Assembly (NCBI GenBank): GCA_004335635.1
Contig: QAXH01001546.1
Location: 1-54,359 of the forward strand
Source: Chloromonas sp. AAM2
Lineage: Eukaryota; Chlorophyta; Chlorophyceae; Chlamydomonadales; Chlamydomonadaceae
Length of the DNA: 54,359 bases
Direction: 5' to 3'
Positions 41,313-54,154 of this stretch are shown here, piece after piece. The translations under genes and the position numbers were made by a program. Position 1 is the first letter of the stretch. Each line of letters starts with the position of its first letter. Under the pieces are notes generated by a model that saw only the letters and a list, made by a program, of their open reading frames with translations, was not told the DNA's origin and searched no databases.

Positions 41313-43173
41313 GGTGAGAAATGACATGCTGTGCCTGCCCCTGGTCTGTTATGGTCAACTACCGATGTCAGCCTACAGCAAGTCTGTGGCATATAAACGT
41401 TGACACCTGGAAGTTTATTCAAGCGATGTCGTAGCCTGGCTCTCAGCATTTTGTAATTTTTGCAGTCAACACCTTATGTGCAGGGCACCTTTACCATTAC
41501 AACGTGCTTGTGCTTTTGCATGACACTACTTGCAGTAGAGCAGGGGCGGAGGATAGCGCCAAAAGATGTGGAGCAACAACTTGATTCAAATGCAAACAGG
41601 AGAATCTGCCAGAGCGTAGGCAAAGCGGTGATACTGCCCGTAATCTACATACACGCGCCACAGTAGGCGCACAGTAGGGCGTGCGGTTGTGATGATGATG
41701 CAGTGGATATATGGCGACGACGTGGTTGCTTTGCAAGTGACAAAGAACTCTGGGTATCCCCTGGTCGTGCATGCAAAAGTGCGCTGCGCCCATGTGGCTC
41801 TGCCCGACGTGTGATCCGTGCATTTTGCACTGCAAAGGTCGTGCAGCGCGGGTAGCGTCCGTTTTCCCCTCCTGCCCGGTTGTGTCCTTAGGGTAGGTGA
41901 TCCCAACTCGCCGTTCAAGAAACGGCCCTGTGAACACAGCGTGTGGAGCATGTGCGGTGCCAGCTGCATGCTGCCACTACTGCGTGCACCCCGGTTACTA
42001 GTATGTGCGACCCTCTTAGTTGTGTGACAGTTCTTTCTCAGGCGGCTTGCGTCAGAGATAAAGTTGCTTGACAAGGGGTTACCCAAGCAAACAACAGCAG
42101 CATGTTGATGTGTGCACATGTGGGTCGCTCATAGTGGTGGGTGTGATGTGCAGCCTCATGTGTGTGCTGTCAGATATACCGGGAGCGAGTGCACGAAGTT
42201 TCGCGTGCAGGCGAGAGAAACCGACTATTCACGTGAACGGTTGCACTCGTTGATTCGTTGTTCTTGGCAGACAGGTTGGCAGGCAGGTTGGCAGATACTT
42301 ACGCAATTCTCAGTTGATGGCATGTATGTGTTCCTTCTGCGGCCACAGTTGACTGGGCCTTGCTCTCCCTTTGCATCAGGGGAGCGGACATTGCCGGCCC
42401 AGAGCTAGGCTACACGTAAGCTCCGAGACATGTGTTACATGGTCTGGGCGAATTGTATTCCAATTGATATGTACCAGTAGTTGGAACATCTAACGTAAGA
42501 AAAGCCACTTGAAGGGAAAGGCAGGTGGATGGCACGAGAATGGATGGTGTGAAGTATGGGCTTGAAAGACTAGGCAAATTAGGCAGACTAGTCTGGGAAA
42601 GTCAGCAAGTAGTCATAAGTTAACGAGGGATGCCGAGTTTGAGAGTATTTGGTTCAGGTTGGTTGCAGCCTTGTACAGCCTAACAATGCATTTTCCAGGC
42701 CCTTCTGAATCCAACAAGGTTTGCGAACAGGATAGCACCGCGAGGGGTGGCCACCACCACTACTGTAGCGGTGTGACATGATGCCCTTCACTATAGCGGT
42801 GAGACATGATGTCCTTCACTTGTTGGACGGGTAGGAGTCCCGCACCTCTTGTGATATCAACTCAGATCAACTCAGTCAGGTACGAATCGAGTCGCATCTC
42901 TGGCAGGCACTGCATACCAGGCTGGCACAAAGCCCAAGAGAATAACACTGCATCTGCGTGACTCCACACCCTTGCTGTAAAGGAGCCTGTCACTGTAAAG
43001 GCCAGCCACCAGTTTTTGAACGAGAGAGTTCCTATGCAATAGGGGAAGCACCACAGTCATGCCAACGTGTGGTCAGACTGGCACAAATGAGTAAATGACT
43101 GATGCAATAGCGCAAGAACGGCGACCATCTCCAAGTATCGTCAATGTCAGCTCTTTGCCACATTTCCAGACCC
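41313..43173. other. Convergent region with unassigned coding-like islands
   Basis: Between the PPR stop and the SFI1-like stop. Three plus-strand pieces look more coding than background. Near 41530-41666, after an acceptor-like TTGCAG, one reads EQGRRIAPKDVEQQLDSN. Near 41690-41810, one reads DDVVALQVTKNSGYPLVVHA and ends in a stop. Near 42175-42240, one reads IYRERVHEVSRAGER. I could not chain them to each other or to the PPR gene in phase. From 42420 to 43170 I see nothing. Confidence 0.35.
41452..41456 (+). terminator. TGTAA polyadenylation signal, PPR gene
   Basis: TGTAA, the chlorophyte poly(A) motif, lies 140 bp after the PPR stop at 41312. The position fits a short 3' UTR, but a five-base motif is weak evidence alone. 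Confidence 0.4.
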
Positions 43174-46100
43174 TCAGAACAAGTATGCATCAGATGTGCG
43201 CTTCCTGCTCCGTGCGCGCCCTGCCATCTGCTCTGCCACGAGCGCATGCACGGCAAGGCGACTGCCCAGCTCCTGCTGCTCCTGCTCGAGTTGCTGCATG
43301 GCAGCCCTAGTCGCAACCATGAGAGCAGGGTCCTGCAAACAAACGCAACAAAGCTTGTGCAACGAGGCTGCAATGGACAGCGTCAGATTGTACGGCAAGA
43401 ATGCTACGCCACCCTGTCGGACCAAGAAAGGGACGTGCTTGCTGCAAAGCCGGACAGAATTGCCTGTTCAACATCAGTTGAGGTGACCACTGATCAGTTG
43501 AATTTTCCAGAATGGCGTGTCAAGATAGATACTGAGCCAGCCTGCAACATCCTGATGCTACATGGCAGACTCAACCTCGGAAGCAGACTTAGCCACACAA
43601 CATGCCACAGCGAGTCTGCGCATACCCCTGCCTCACACCTGACTGAGCACCAGCTCCCGTTGCCACGCCGGCAGTACGGCCTCCGCCTCCCGCTGCCTGT
43701 CCAGCCCTGCCACACACTGGTTCATATCGGCACAGGACTGGAATAAGTTCTGATACGAGGCCAGCAAGGGATCCCTTCCGACTGCCGCACGCAAAGCAGG
43801 GCCTTGCCTGTAGCCAGCTGCTGTCTGGCTTGACCCAAGTTCAGCCATTCCACCGTACTGGGATGCACGGGCCGACCATAGCGGTGATGCTGGTGCCGTG
43901 GCCTCTGGTGGGCTGCCTAACCGCCAGCCCCACTGCTGGTGTGGGTTCACTGGTGGTGAGACTGCGGACTGCGGACCGGAGTGTGCGTGAAGCGTGTGTG
44001 AAAAACCTGCACGTTCCGGACCAGACAGCGGCTCATCAGGGGCTCCTGTATGTGATGTTGTGTTGGTGGCCACTGACCCGCATTCGTCGCCTGAGGGTAG
44101 GCCATGCGAGCGCAGGCTTGCATGGAGGCCGGCTGCCCATGCACCCAGGCCTGTGCTTTGGGGCAGGATGGCACTTGGGCGGCTTGGGTGGCCTGCAGTT
44201 TGCCCAGCACCCCATGCACCAAGACTGGGCTGGCTCATGTGGCGACCTGAGGCTGTGGTATGCTGGGCATGTGCAGGGTTGGGTGTGAGCTGCTGGAAAA
44301 CCGGTGCATCAGCCGCTGGTTTGCTGCAATAGGCGTTGGAGTTATCATCTGACGGCGGGAACAGTGCCTCTGTATGCTGTTTTGGATGGGCAGTTGAATG
44401 GCAGCCATTCTCATTTCTGGATAGAGATGGCCGCTGCGGCTTACTGGTGGACAAAACCGCTGTGTGGCACTCGCCCGTTAGCATGCCTACATCGTCCCGC
44501 ACATTTTCAGGTACTATATTGTTGTGGTCGTCAGATAACCCAGCGACGTTGCTGCAGGTGCTGGGCTGCTGCTGCTGCACTGCTGGTGCCAGCTGAGCGG
44601 CTGACTGCTGCTGGACCGAAGGCTTAACACTGACCGGCTGCATCACAGCACTGCTAGCGCTGCTGCTGCTGCTGCCGGTGACGCCCATGGTAGCCTCCCG
44701 TCTATCATCTGCTTCAGGATCTTGCATGTGGCCAGGGTCACGTGGCCTGCCTGCCACGTGCAGGCTCTGCTCCGGTTTTTGCTGCATGTGCTCATCCTGC
44801 TGCATCAACCTGCTTTGACTTGACATGAGTTGCGGACACGGGTCTTTTTCATGCAGGTGTGGCGACGAAGCGGGGCGGGATGTGGTGGGCTGGTCATAGC
44901 TGGCATGTTGTCTCAATTGCCGCAACCCCACATCTAATGGTGGCGCACTCTCCAGGGGTGCTATGCTAGCAGGTGGTTGCGGTGTTGCCTCTAGGGTTTG
45001 ACCGTTCTGGGCTGGCTGTGGAGCAGCTCGACCCAGCAACAGCTCTAGCGGCCGCAGCACCAGCTGGCACCTGTCGACTGGCATGTTACCAGCAGCTCCA
45101 GCACCGGCATGCCGTTGAGGTGCGGCTGCAGTGAGCAGTACCATGTGTCGTGAGGTGCATTTTTCAGCAGCTTCAGTGCGGATAGCCGGGTGCCCGACTT
45201 GAGGTGAAGGCGGGGCCGCAGCACGAGCAGCGGCCCAGTCAGCTGCCTGGGCGGGCGAAGTGTGGGACATGCTACTGCGCACACCAGACACGCGTGCTGG
45301 TCGTTGCTCCTCCTGCGCCTGGCTATTTCCCAGCACTTGCTGCTCCTGATCCTGCGGGTGTTTGTGTTCTTGCTGGCCCACCGGCTGCAGCGGCCTGGGT
45401 GTCACAGGCAAGGGCAGTGCGGCCTGAGGCAGCTCAACAGCCTGCTGCAAGTGGGCGGACTGCGTGGCCCCAGGCAGCAGAGTCTGTTGCGGGATAGCGA
45501 GGGGGGAGGGAGGCAGCTGCAGGCTGCGCAGGGCTGACATGCTGAGGGCCTCAAGCTGGGGCAAAAGGGAATGCATGGAAGCAGCATGTTGATTGCTTGC
45601 GTCTGTGCCCAGGACCAGGGGCAGCGGGTGGGTGCCGTTTGCAACCAAACCTGACAAGCTGCCGTTGTCTACGCTGGCCCCCATGTGATTGGCAGTCCAG
45701 CTGAGTCCGTCAACTGTCAACTGGTCGACCTGGGTGCGTGTTGATGCAGGTGGTGGCGGGATGCCAGGCAGCTGGGCCCTGTGGTACTCTGTGTGCAATT
45801 GATGCTGCTGCAGCTGTCGCGCGTACGGCTCCTGCTGCTGCTGCTGCCGTTGCTGCTGCTGCCATGTGTGCTGCTGTTGCTGCTGTTGCGATAGCGGCTG
45901 ATGCTGCCCTTGTTGATGGAGGTGTTGGTGCTGCTGGTGGTGGTGCTGCTGTTGATGGTGCTGCTGTTGCTGGTGAAGCAATTGTTCCTGCTGCAGCTGA
46001 TAATGCTGGTGCTGTTGACGTTGGTAGTGCTGTGATTGCAGTTGGTGGCTTTGCTGTTGCTGGTGCATTGGAAACGTGCTGTTCACTGCGGCAGGCTGGT

Positions 46101-49100
46101 CACGGCCCGGCACACCCTGTGCAAGCATCCCAGGAGTCGGCAGCCACTGTGGCAAGCCTTGCGCATTGGATGGCATTTGGGCGACATCATTGTGCAGCGG
46201 AGATGCATGGCTGTACGTGACAGCCGGCTCTGGCCTCACATTTACAGTGTCGTTAAAATGGTGAGTAGCGAAAGCATAGTGACGGTCTAGGCTTGAACGC
46301 GATTGGGGCAAGATTGTTGAGGTAGTGACCGGCAGGGCTGCCCGGGCGGTGGCAGGTGGGCTGAGGGGTGGGAGAAGGCGAGGCGGTTCAAAGGTGGCGG
46401 AGGTGCTGATCCCGTTGCGGGTTTGCTCGACCAGGTGCAGCCACGAGTAGAAGACCCTGAGCAATGGCGGGCAGGTATGGGAATGGATGCGTTGTGGACT
46501 GGCGAGGAACCTTTATCTTGACACGCAACTTGACTTGCACATGCTCTGCGGTACCTGGAATGCCAAGCACCTTGTGCCATCTGGTGCAGCCTGGTTTCTC
46601 CCATGTGCCCAAGTTTTGCCTGTTTGCCCTATTCGCTGAGGTTTGCCTTTGCTTGAGCTCCCAGCAGCAACTCGCCTTTCTCCTGCCACACCAATCAGTT
46701 CCGCTGCAGCCCCAGTGCCCCACCTGCACATCCAAGGGAAGTCCTGCCTCTCCCTGCCCGCCCGCCCGGCCGCGTCGGCCCACGCCCGCAGCACTTCCCG
46801 CTGCACCCGCTGGCGCCGCCCTGCCGTCACATGGCGCGTGATGGTGAGGCTGTGCTCCAGGGACAACACAGCCTGCTGGTGCCAGTACATGAGCACTGCG
46901 GAGAGGAGGACAGATGATGCAGATCGTGAGAGCTGACAACATGGAACGCATCCACGGCCAGATTGGCGTGCCAGACATGGTCAGCGCCTGGGGTTGAGGC
47001 ACAAAAGATTCCAGCAGGGATATGTTTACATCCTTTTTTCGCGATGTGGGATGGAGCAATCAGATAATCCTGAAGATTGTCTGTAATCCTCAACTTGCAA
47101 CCACCATAACATGCAACGATGAAACCCGTGACCACAACCCAGATTGACCGAAATTTGACATACAGCGGGCAAAACCAACAACATGCAACAAAACCGTGGA
47201 TCAGCTCTTGAGGTTGAGAAGCAGCAGATTCCAGCATGGAGATGTGTGTGTGCCACTTTGCATTGAGAAAGCTTTTTGTTGAAAACAATCAGATGACCTG
47301 GTGGTCTGCAACCTTGGCCATGTGAACTTCATGGGCCTAGCACAACCACCACTGCCTTGTACCACCATTCACCTGCATGGAGCATGCGCTTGGTGCGCGT
47401 TTCCAGCAGTCCCGCAGCCGCCACCTGCCGTGCGTGAGCCGCTGCGACAGCCCTTCGCCAGCTGCCCATGCAGTTCCGCACTACACGTTTCCTGTGTGCC
47501 GTGATGATACCTGCCAACCGCCTGCGGTCCGCCTGGCCCCGCTGCACCACCCCTCTCCAGGCCGCCACACACTTCACCTGCAGCTGCCGGCTGCGCATCA
47601 GGCCCAAACGATTACCCACAACCCGCCTGCCGCGACCGACCCGCCGCTCCTCTCCAGGCTTGCAGCATAGCAGTGCCCAGCCGACGCTGCCTGGCATGCA
47701 CCAGTGTGTCGACATGGGCCACCACACAGGCCATTCGACATGCAGCACCATGCATGGCACGCATGCAGGCCGCCAAATGGCAGTGTCTACGTGTAGCCAA
47801 TGCCTGCCGTACTGTGCGCTTGCAGTATGCCTTGCGGTTGGCCACCATGTGCCATGCATGCAGGCACTGGCGCAGGCGCAGAGCACGCACGACCGCCAAC
47901 TCTGCAGGGCTTAGAGGCCGGTCTGGATCGTGCATGCTTTCACCATGCACGCTATGCACAGGCACTGTCACCCGTATTGGTGGGCTGGTGTGTGGCGTCA
48001 ACTCACAGTCCTGCTGACACTTGTCAGGGGGGCGGTGAGTGCCTGGACTGGCAACCGCTTGGCGGTTTGCTGCTGCCTCGTGCGACCACGCCCGGAATGC
48101 AGCTTGCAGTAACCTCTCAGACCGGCGTGAATCATACTCTGACAACAGTTGCCGGTGGTATCTGTGCCGGCGGGCATACTTCCTCCAAGCAGCCAGTGTT
48201 GCGGTGGTTGCCGCCTTCCGCTGTTTTGCAGCAAACCTCGTGGCCGACCGTTCCTTGCCTGCCCATGCAGCCCATGCGTGCCACATCTTCCCCACCCTTA
48301 GCAGAGCATGCTGCTGACGCAGCTGCTGAACCTTTGCGTCCCTTTCCCGCCGGTATGCTGCTGCTGCATGCCACGCATGCATTGCCTTACACCTGAGGTT
48401 GCAAGCGTATGCTTCCATGACAGCCCGCTTGACCTGCTGATGACAGTGGCGCACTTGCCTGACCACCGACCAAGCATGGAACGCATTCGCCAGCAGTTGA
48501 GCAGCAACTGACATGCTCAGCCGCTTGAAAGCAACCCTGAACTGCACTTGACGCGCCGCTATTTCATGCCATAACAGCAGGGTTCGGCGCAGCAACGTGG
48601 TTCGAGCCATATGCATGGCTGTGCTGGCGTGCCTCCTGGCTGTTTCAGCAGCTTCCTGCCAGCTACGCATCGCCCGGTGCAGCAGGGTGCGCGAGGCATG
48701 CGCCTCAGCCAACTCCCCTGCACATGCCCTCCCTTGCATGTCCCATGCAGCAGCAGCCTGCCATTCCACAAACACAGCCCTCAGCATGGCCCTGCACCTC
48801 GCCTGGGCCCATTTAGTGGCCACAACCCGCCTCCACACGGCGTCTTTCAGGTACCCCTGCCAGGCAGCAAACACACGACCGGTGCAGCGCCTGCGAGCCG
48901 AGGCTTGAAAGCGGCTGCTCAATCGCTGCAGCAGGTGCCTGTGCTGGGCCCACATGCACCATTGGTGAAGCACCCTGTGAAGCCTTAAATGCCTCATAAA
49001 GGACAGCTGCTGCAGATGGCTTGCAGGATTGACTGTTTGCGTGCCCACGTGCCAACAGGACAAGGCCTGATGCAATGCGTGCCGTCGCCAGTGCGCCTCT

Positions 49101-52100
49101 GCTGTTTGGTGGGCCGCCCTGCATGCAGTCATCAAACATGGACACAAGTTACAGTCAGGGAGCGGACCTTGCGGTCACGCAAGCCTGTTGAGGGACAGGC
49201 CATGTCATGTGTAGGCAACGCGCAACCAGGGACGTGATCTTTGATTGTGCATTATCATAGCTGTGCATGCAACGCTGGGGTGCGAGAGCGTGGTAAAGAA
49301 GCACAGCTGTCAACGTGACTGACATGCTGTGTAATGGTTGAGAGGCGGACCACGGAGTGTGCAGGCAATACTCCACCCCAACACAGGGACATAACGTGCA
49401 TAGAACGCTTGGGTGCGAGGGTGATGTGGAAAAACCAACTGTTTTGGACGTTCCAGCTTCAATGTTACGGTTACGTCAAGTTAGCGTACAACGCTGCGTC
49501 GACTGACCTTGCGCGTGTGCGTGTGGCCCAGCTCCATGCACGCCAGTACAGCCTCAGCCGCTCCCTGTCTGACCGAGCCTGCATGCACTCCACAGCTGCA
49601 CCCTGCGCCTTGCCATCGGCCCACAGCTGCCGCCATGCCGCGAACATGCGCCGCGCCCCATGCTTATCCCAGCGTGCACGCCATGCATGTGCCCGTGCCT
49701 CGCAGGTGCGCAGGTGCTGCCGCCGCTGAACGGCCCATGTCCATGTGCGGTAGGCGCGGCGGCACAACCAGAGGTCTGCTGCCTGCTGCACCTGGGCCCA
49801 ACGGGAGGCGGATTTCCTGCAAAAGTACATGTACACCCTCTGTGCGGGCATGGCTTCTGACATGCTTTTGCAAATGCTTTTGCATCGTCTCTCAAGTTAC
49901 TTCCTAGCCAAACAGCGTTGGTGCGTGCGTGCGTGCAGCCTATTGTAGCGTGCAAAAAGGTGCTTCGGAGATGCGACTCACAACTGTGCATTTCGTGACA
50001 CTCAAGTTGTCCAACTCTTTGAACAGCTTAGATTGCTTTGAACATTCTGGGCTTCACATGCGAAGTCATCACTGTTTGACTCTTGAACGCATCACAAACA
50101 CCCTGTCCTGCTATCTGTTCCTTTGAACCGACAACCAGATGTTGAATACATGACAAGCACCCGGAGCTGCCAGATAATCCTGTAACCCAGACAACCTTAT
50201 GCGGTACACACCTGGCTTGTGACGCCCACAGCCTGAAGGCCACGTACAGCGGTGCCCTTCCCACCCTGGCCACCCATCCCTTGACCACGCGATGGGACAG
50301 CTCCAACACATCGTCAGTGAAGCTGCTCGCACCACGCGCCTCGCTTACAGGTACAGCCTGCAACATATGCCAGCTTGGTGATTGAGTAGCATAACACTGA
50401 CGCGGCTGTGTACAATGCTGGCGCACTGTTGGCATCGTCTTGACCATTCGCAGGCCGTGTATGGGCCTCCTCTGGCGGCCACAGTGACAGTGCAAAGCAG
50501 CATGGCTTGCCTGACACGATCTTGGCATCTTGGTTTCTGTGGCCGCAGTTCTGAAGTCTTAACGTAATGCTGCACCATGCAACTTCCTGTGGCTGGCGCT
50601 CAACACCGGCAGTTCAGCAATATTCAAACTGTTCTACACTCTGCTTGCGACCTGGCATGCAAACTGCAGCGCCTCACGAGGGGTTCTGTACCGTACCTGT
50701 GCCATATCGGCAGCAGTGGTCCTGCGCCTGGCAGCTGAGGCCATGGCCGGTGTGAACAGCCCGCTGCCCCCGCTGCTCGCCCACCGAGGGGCGGTGTCAG
50801 CTGCTTGCCGCGCTGGGGAATTGCGACGGCGCTGGCCAGCGGTGGCCCCAGCGAAGGGGTCCGCCTGGGCAGAAGGAGGCGCCGGAAAACCCACGCAATC
50901 GGGAGTGGATTGCCACCTGCCGGGGCTGTGGTGTGGGGTGGGGTCAGCGGCCACAAGCAAAGGTGCCGCCCGCCATCCCATGTGCAGCGGGAGCATCACC
51001 TCCCGGGGTGGCACAAAGCCAAGCGGGGCGGCCGGGGCGGCGGGCCAGCTTTGGCCACGTGGGCTGCTGCGGCCTGAGGTGCCGGCCGCTGGGCGTGTGT
51101 TCGCATGCGGGGTCCACATGTCAGTGAACCCCTTGCCTTGGTTCGTGCCAGGTAGATGGACAGTGAGGGAGTCCTGGTTGGGCAATCCAGGGTGCAAGGG
51201 TAGAGGTTGGCTGGGTAGGAGTCCTGGCAGCGGCCAGGGCGTGTGGCGAGGGGAGGCATGACCTGCTGTACTGGCATGCTCATCACCGGTTGTGTGCTGG
51301 TGCGGCCCAGACGGACTGTCCGTGTACTGCAGATGTGCGGCTGGCAGGGGTGCTTGGGGTGCGAATAGGCTGGGCACAGGGTCCAACAAGTGAGCAGTTG
51401 CCACCAGCTGCACTGCAGGCAACCTGCATCACAGTGCCAAGCAGCAACACATGTGCATGTCTTATCTTAACCCACAAGCGCTTTTCCACGCTTTATTATG
51501 AATCGATCAAATCTGCAAGGTGCATAGCAAACAAACAGGGGCAGATGTGCAATTACGGTACCTGTACCTGGCTGTAGGCTGGCAGCATGCAGAGCCAGGC
51601 AGATGGTCAAAGCAACACGGTTCATGCGCAGACATATTAAAGTGCATGGCTAAATTTCAACAGAAGATCAGGTAGTGGCCTGTCACTCACTGTCGGTTTT
51701 TGAGGTGAAGGTCCCACTGTGTGTAGTGCCTACATGCCTTGCCCTTGCTCAGCATGTGCTGAACCTGTGTGCAGCATCACATCATGCGAGCGTGCTCAGC
51801 TACCAAGGCACCGGTTTTGCCCAAGAGGGTTGCTGCCCTCAGTTGAGCATCGCCCCACTGTGATTTTGTGAAGTTATTAATAGTGTTAGTTGTGCGCTGT
51901 TTTGTTGCTGGCAAGGGCAGCACGCCGCTTGCCCGCCCACCTTCCATTGTTCCCACACACCCAAATGGGCGGAGAAGAAGACTGTGCTGGGGGCCTTGCG
52001 CCGTGCCTGCAGGAAACGGTCGCCGGCCCATGCCGACCGAATGCCCAGGTGTGAATCCTGCATACATGGCCAGAGCACAAACCGCAGCTCTTGATCTCAG

Positions 52101-53634
52101 CATTGCCAAGACATGCGTGCATGCCACCTGCCCTCTGGCAGCCTGCAGCTCTGCTGTGTGTACAAAGGCTTAATACAGACCGACACACCTGACTTTTGCT
52201 CCGCACTGCACCCAGCCTTTCCAACTGGTTTGCCCTGACGGTTCCCAAGTGCGCACCACTACCACCTACGCCTGCATTCTATAGTCAGCGCCATCTGATT
52301 TCATGCATCAAACGCTGCCCTGCCACGCAGGCCATCCAATCTGTTCTACGCCGCCCATTTGCTTCCGTCCCGGCTCACTTGGGACACCACCACCTCAAAC
52401 CAAGCCTGAGGGGTGATGCTGGCAGTGTGCAGATCTAGGGGGCAGGCTGCAAGTGACACCACACTCTGGTCCCGACCATCCGATCCCGTGCTAGTGGCCT
52501 GCACACAGGCAATGAGCTGTGAGACACTATGGATTGCTGAGGTTTTGCCATGATTAGGTTGCTTGGAGATCAGCAGCATGCTGCGTCCATGCCCACAGCA
52601 ACTGCCAGTTGTGCAGCACAGCAGTGGGCCTTGTATCAACCCTGTAGAATGACAGCCCAAGTCAGCCCAACCGACAAGGAAGTTACAAGCTAAGGCCCAT
52701 GCAGTGCCCTGCCATGCCTGGTAGAAAATGGCCAGCTGTGTAGCATCTGCACTTGACATGCGGTTGACCGTGCCTGACTCCATGCTTGCACTGTACCAAG
52801 CATGGCTGATGCACTTCCAAGGTAAGGCTGTCAACGACTGGAGGCTCACCACATAGAAGCAGTCACCATCCGCTGTTCCATGAGCCTGCAGCAGAATGAT
52901 GTCTCCATCCTGCAGCTCTGGCAGGGGTTCCTGCATCAAGTTCCTGACAGATCCTGACTGCGATTGAGCTCCGGAGCTGCATTCATCAAGATTGGCATGT
53001 ATGCCGGGCCTGAGCAATCCCTCCAGCAGAGGCTTCACAGAATTCGGTTTCTGCACGTTTGTTGTTTGAAAAGATTTGAAGTCAACAGACAAGTGGCAGG
53101 CGAATGGCCGTGCGACAGGCCTCCTTCCTTCCGTTGCCTGGCTGCTGCTTGAAGGCTGAAATGCACTCGTCTGTCACTTTGGCTGCCCTCCGTAGCAGAA
53201 AGACGTCTATGTCGCACAGCTGATGCATCAAGTCTGGTGGCTTAGTAAAATCGTCTGACAGCCTGGCTGTCTGCGTCGCCTTCGCCTTCTGCAGGGCTGT
53301 ACTACCAACGTGACGCGAGGTTTTTTCTGTAGCCATACAAACAGCGGTCACCACTTCCCATGTTGCACATACCTGCCTGCTTGCTGTCTGCCCATGCACG
53401 TCTTGGGCTTCTTGCATAGAGTGGATGTTGTATACGCAACAGAGCACCTCGTTTGTGCCAGACCAGCGCACTGAGATACATACGTAGTATTAATTGATAT
53501 AATTGTCTGACCTATGGACTTGCCATTACACTTTGCCACCAAAACAAAACTTTCTTGTGGAGCAAGCAAGCAATGACCAATGAACCCCTGTCCGACCCTA
53601 GCTTCTACAACAAGTACATCCGACCAAGGTATCG
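43174..53634 (-). CDS. SFI1-like centrin-binding repeat protein, about 2,300 residues
   Basis: Exons: 53634-53512, 53470-53373, 53290-~53180, 53050-52850, 52498-52379, 52057-51941, 51764-51691, 51423-50697, 50357-50212, 49816-49508, 49118-47373, 46895-46724, 46456-43639, 43332-43174. The middle (49816-46724 and parts of 52057-50212) is an array of Sfi1-type units with Trp every 25-35 residues, such as ALLRVGKMWHAWAAWAG, TATLAAWRKYARRH and LLQAAFRAWSHEAA. Sfi1 forms long helices that bind centrin at centrosomes, and algal homologues would be expected at basal bodies. The N-terminal part is unrecognised and lacks a start Met. Exon 46456-43639 encodes 939 mostly Gln/Pro/Ser-rich residues with polyglutamine, then a short coiled-coil-like tail. 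The frame shifts once near 47625. If the stop at 51687 is used instead of the donor at 51690, this splits into two genes, the second starting near 51625. Confidence 0.8.
45800..46075 (-). repeat. Polyglutamine/His tract in the SFI1-like gene
   Basis: About 90 codons dominated by CAG/CAA with interspersed CAC/CAT, reading as Q-runs of 3-6 broken by His, Leu and Arg (for example QQHHQQQHHHQQHQHLHQQ). Typical of a slippage-prone coding repeat. Confidence 0.9.
46994..47320. repeat. Diverged ~213-bp tandem repeat in an SFI1-like intron
   Basis: TTGAGGCACAAAAGATTCCAGCA at 46994 recurs as TTGAGGTTGAGAAGCAGCAG then ATTCCAGCA from 47207. Further shared blocks (GATATGT/GATGTGT, CAATCAGAT, GTCTG) follow in order. 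One full and one partial unit lie in the intron 47372-46896. Confidence 0.5.
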
Positions 53635-53710
53635 CTTAGATCCTGGAACAGATCAGCGGAATACAATGCAAGGATGTGCTGCATTCAGGATTCCATGTTT
53701 TTAGCCTCAC

Positions 53711-53776
53711 CGTGTTTTCCATGTGTTTCATGACCAGCGCTCCCCTGGGCGTGCTGTAGAGAGCTCCCTGCCAGGC
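53711..53776 (-). other. Isolated exon-like segment, related to the nested ORF at 24.9 kb
   Basis: Between a TACAG acceptor and a GTGAGG donor, 22 codons read AWQGALYSTPRGALVMKHME then NT. The DNA matches 25010-25072 (plus) closely. It ends in phase 0 while the exon at 53634 needs phase 1, so I could not join it to the SFI1-like gene. It may be an upstream exon of that gene or a piece of a separate repeated gene. Confidence 0.4.
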
Positions 53777-54154
53777 CTGTATCAATCATTGAATCCATGA
53801 CATGACGAGTTTGATGGAAATCCTGGGGGCAGCGACTGCAAGCGACTGAGCCGTGTTTTGATTGCTTTATCATTTGCAGCGTACGTTCACAAATAACACG
53901 CCACAAAAACAGGAGTCACGTTGGTCAACGGGTACGATTAATAAACTCAAATTTTATTTACAAGCGATAAAATCACACCCCCCCTGCGGTCACTTGTTCG
54001 AGTCCTTTGGACGCGCAATGTCAGACAGAGGTCTTCTGCTCCTTGGATTTGAATGATTTTCAATTCGTCGGATGCGCATTGCAATGCTCTTTCCAATGCC
54101 CCCATAGAAATCTGGTGTATCGAGGCCGGCGGTCGGCTGCGCTGGTTTTAGTGA

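Noticed and set aside
43830..44332. Long plus-strand frames opposite the Gln-rich SFI1-like exon
   Set aside because: Mirror frames of a low-complexity coding exon; no independent evidence.
53985..54020. GTTCGAGTCC B-box-like motif near the right end
   Set aside because: No cloverleaf can be folded around it; a single ten-base match is expected by chance.
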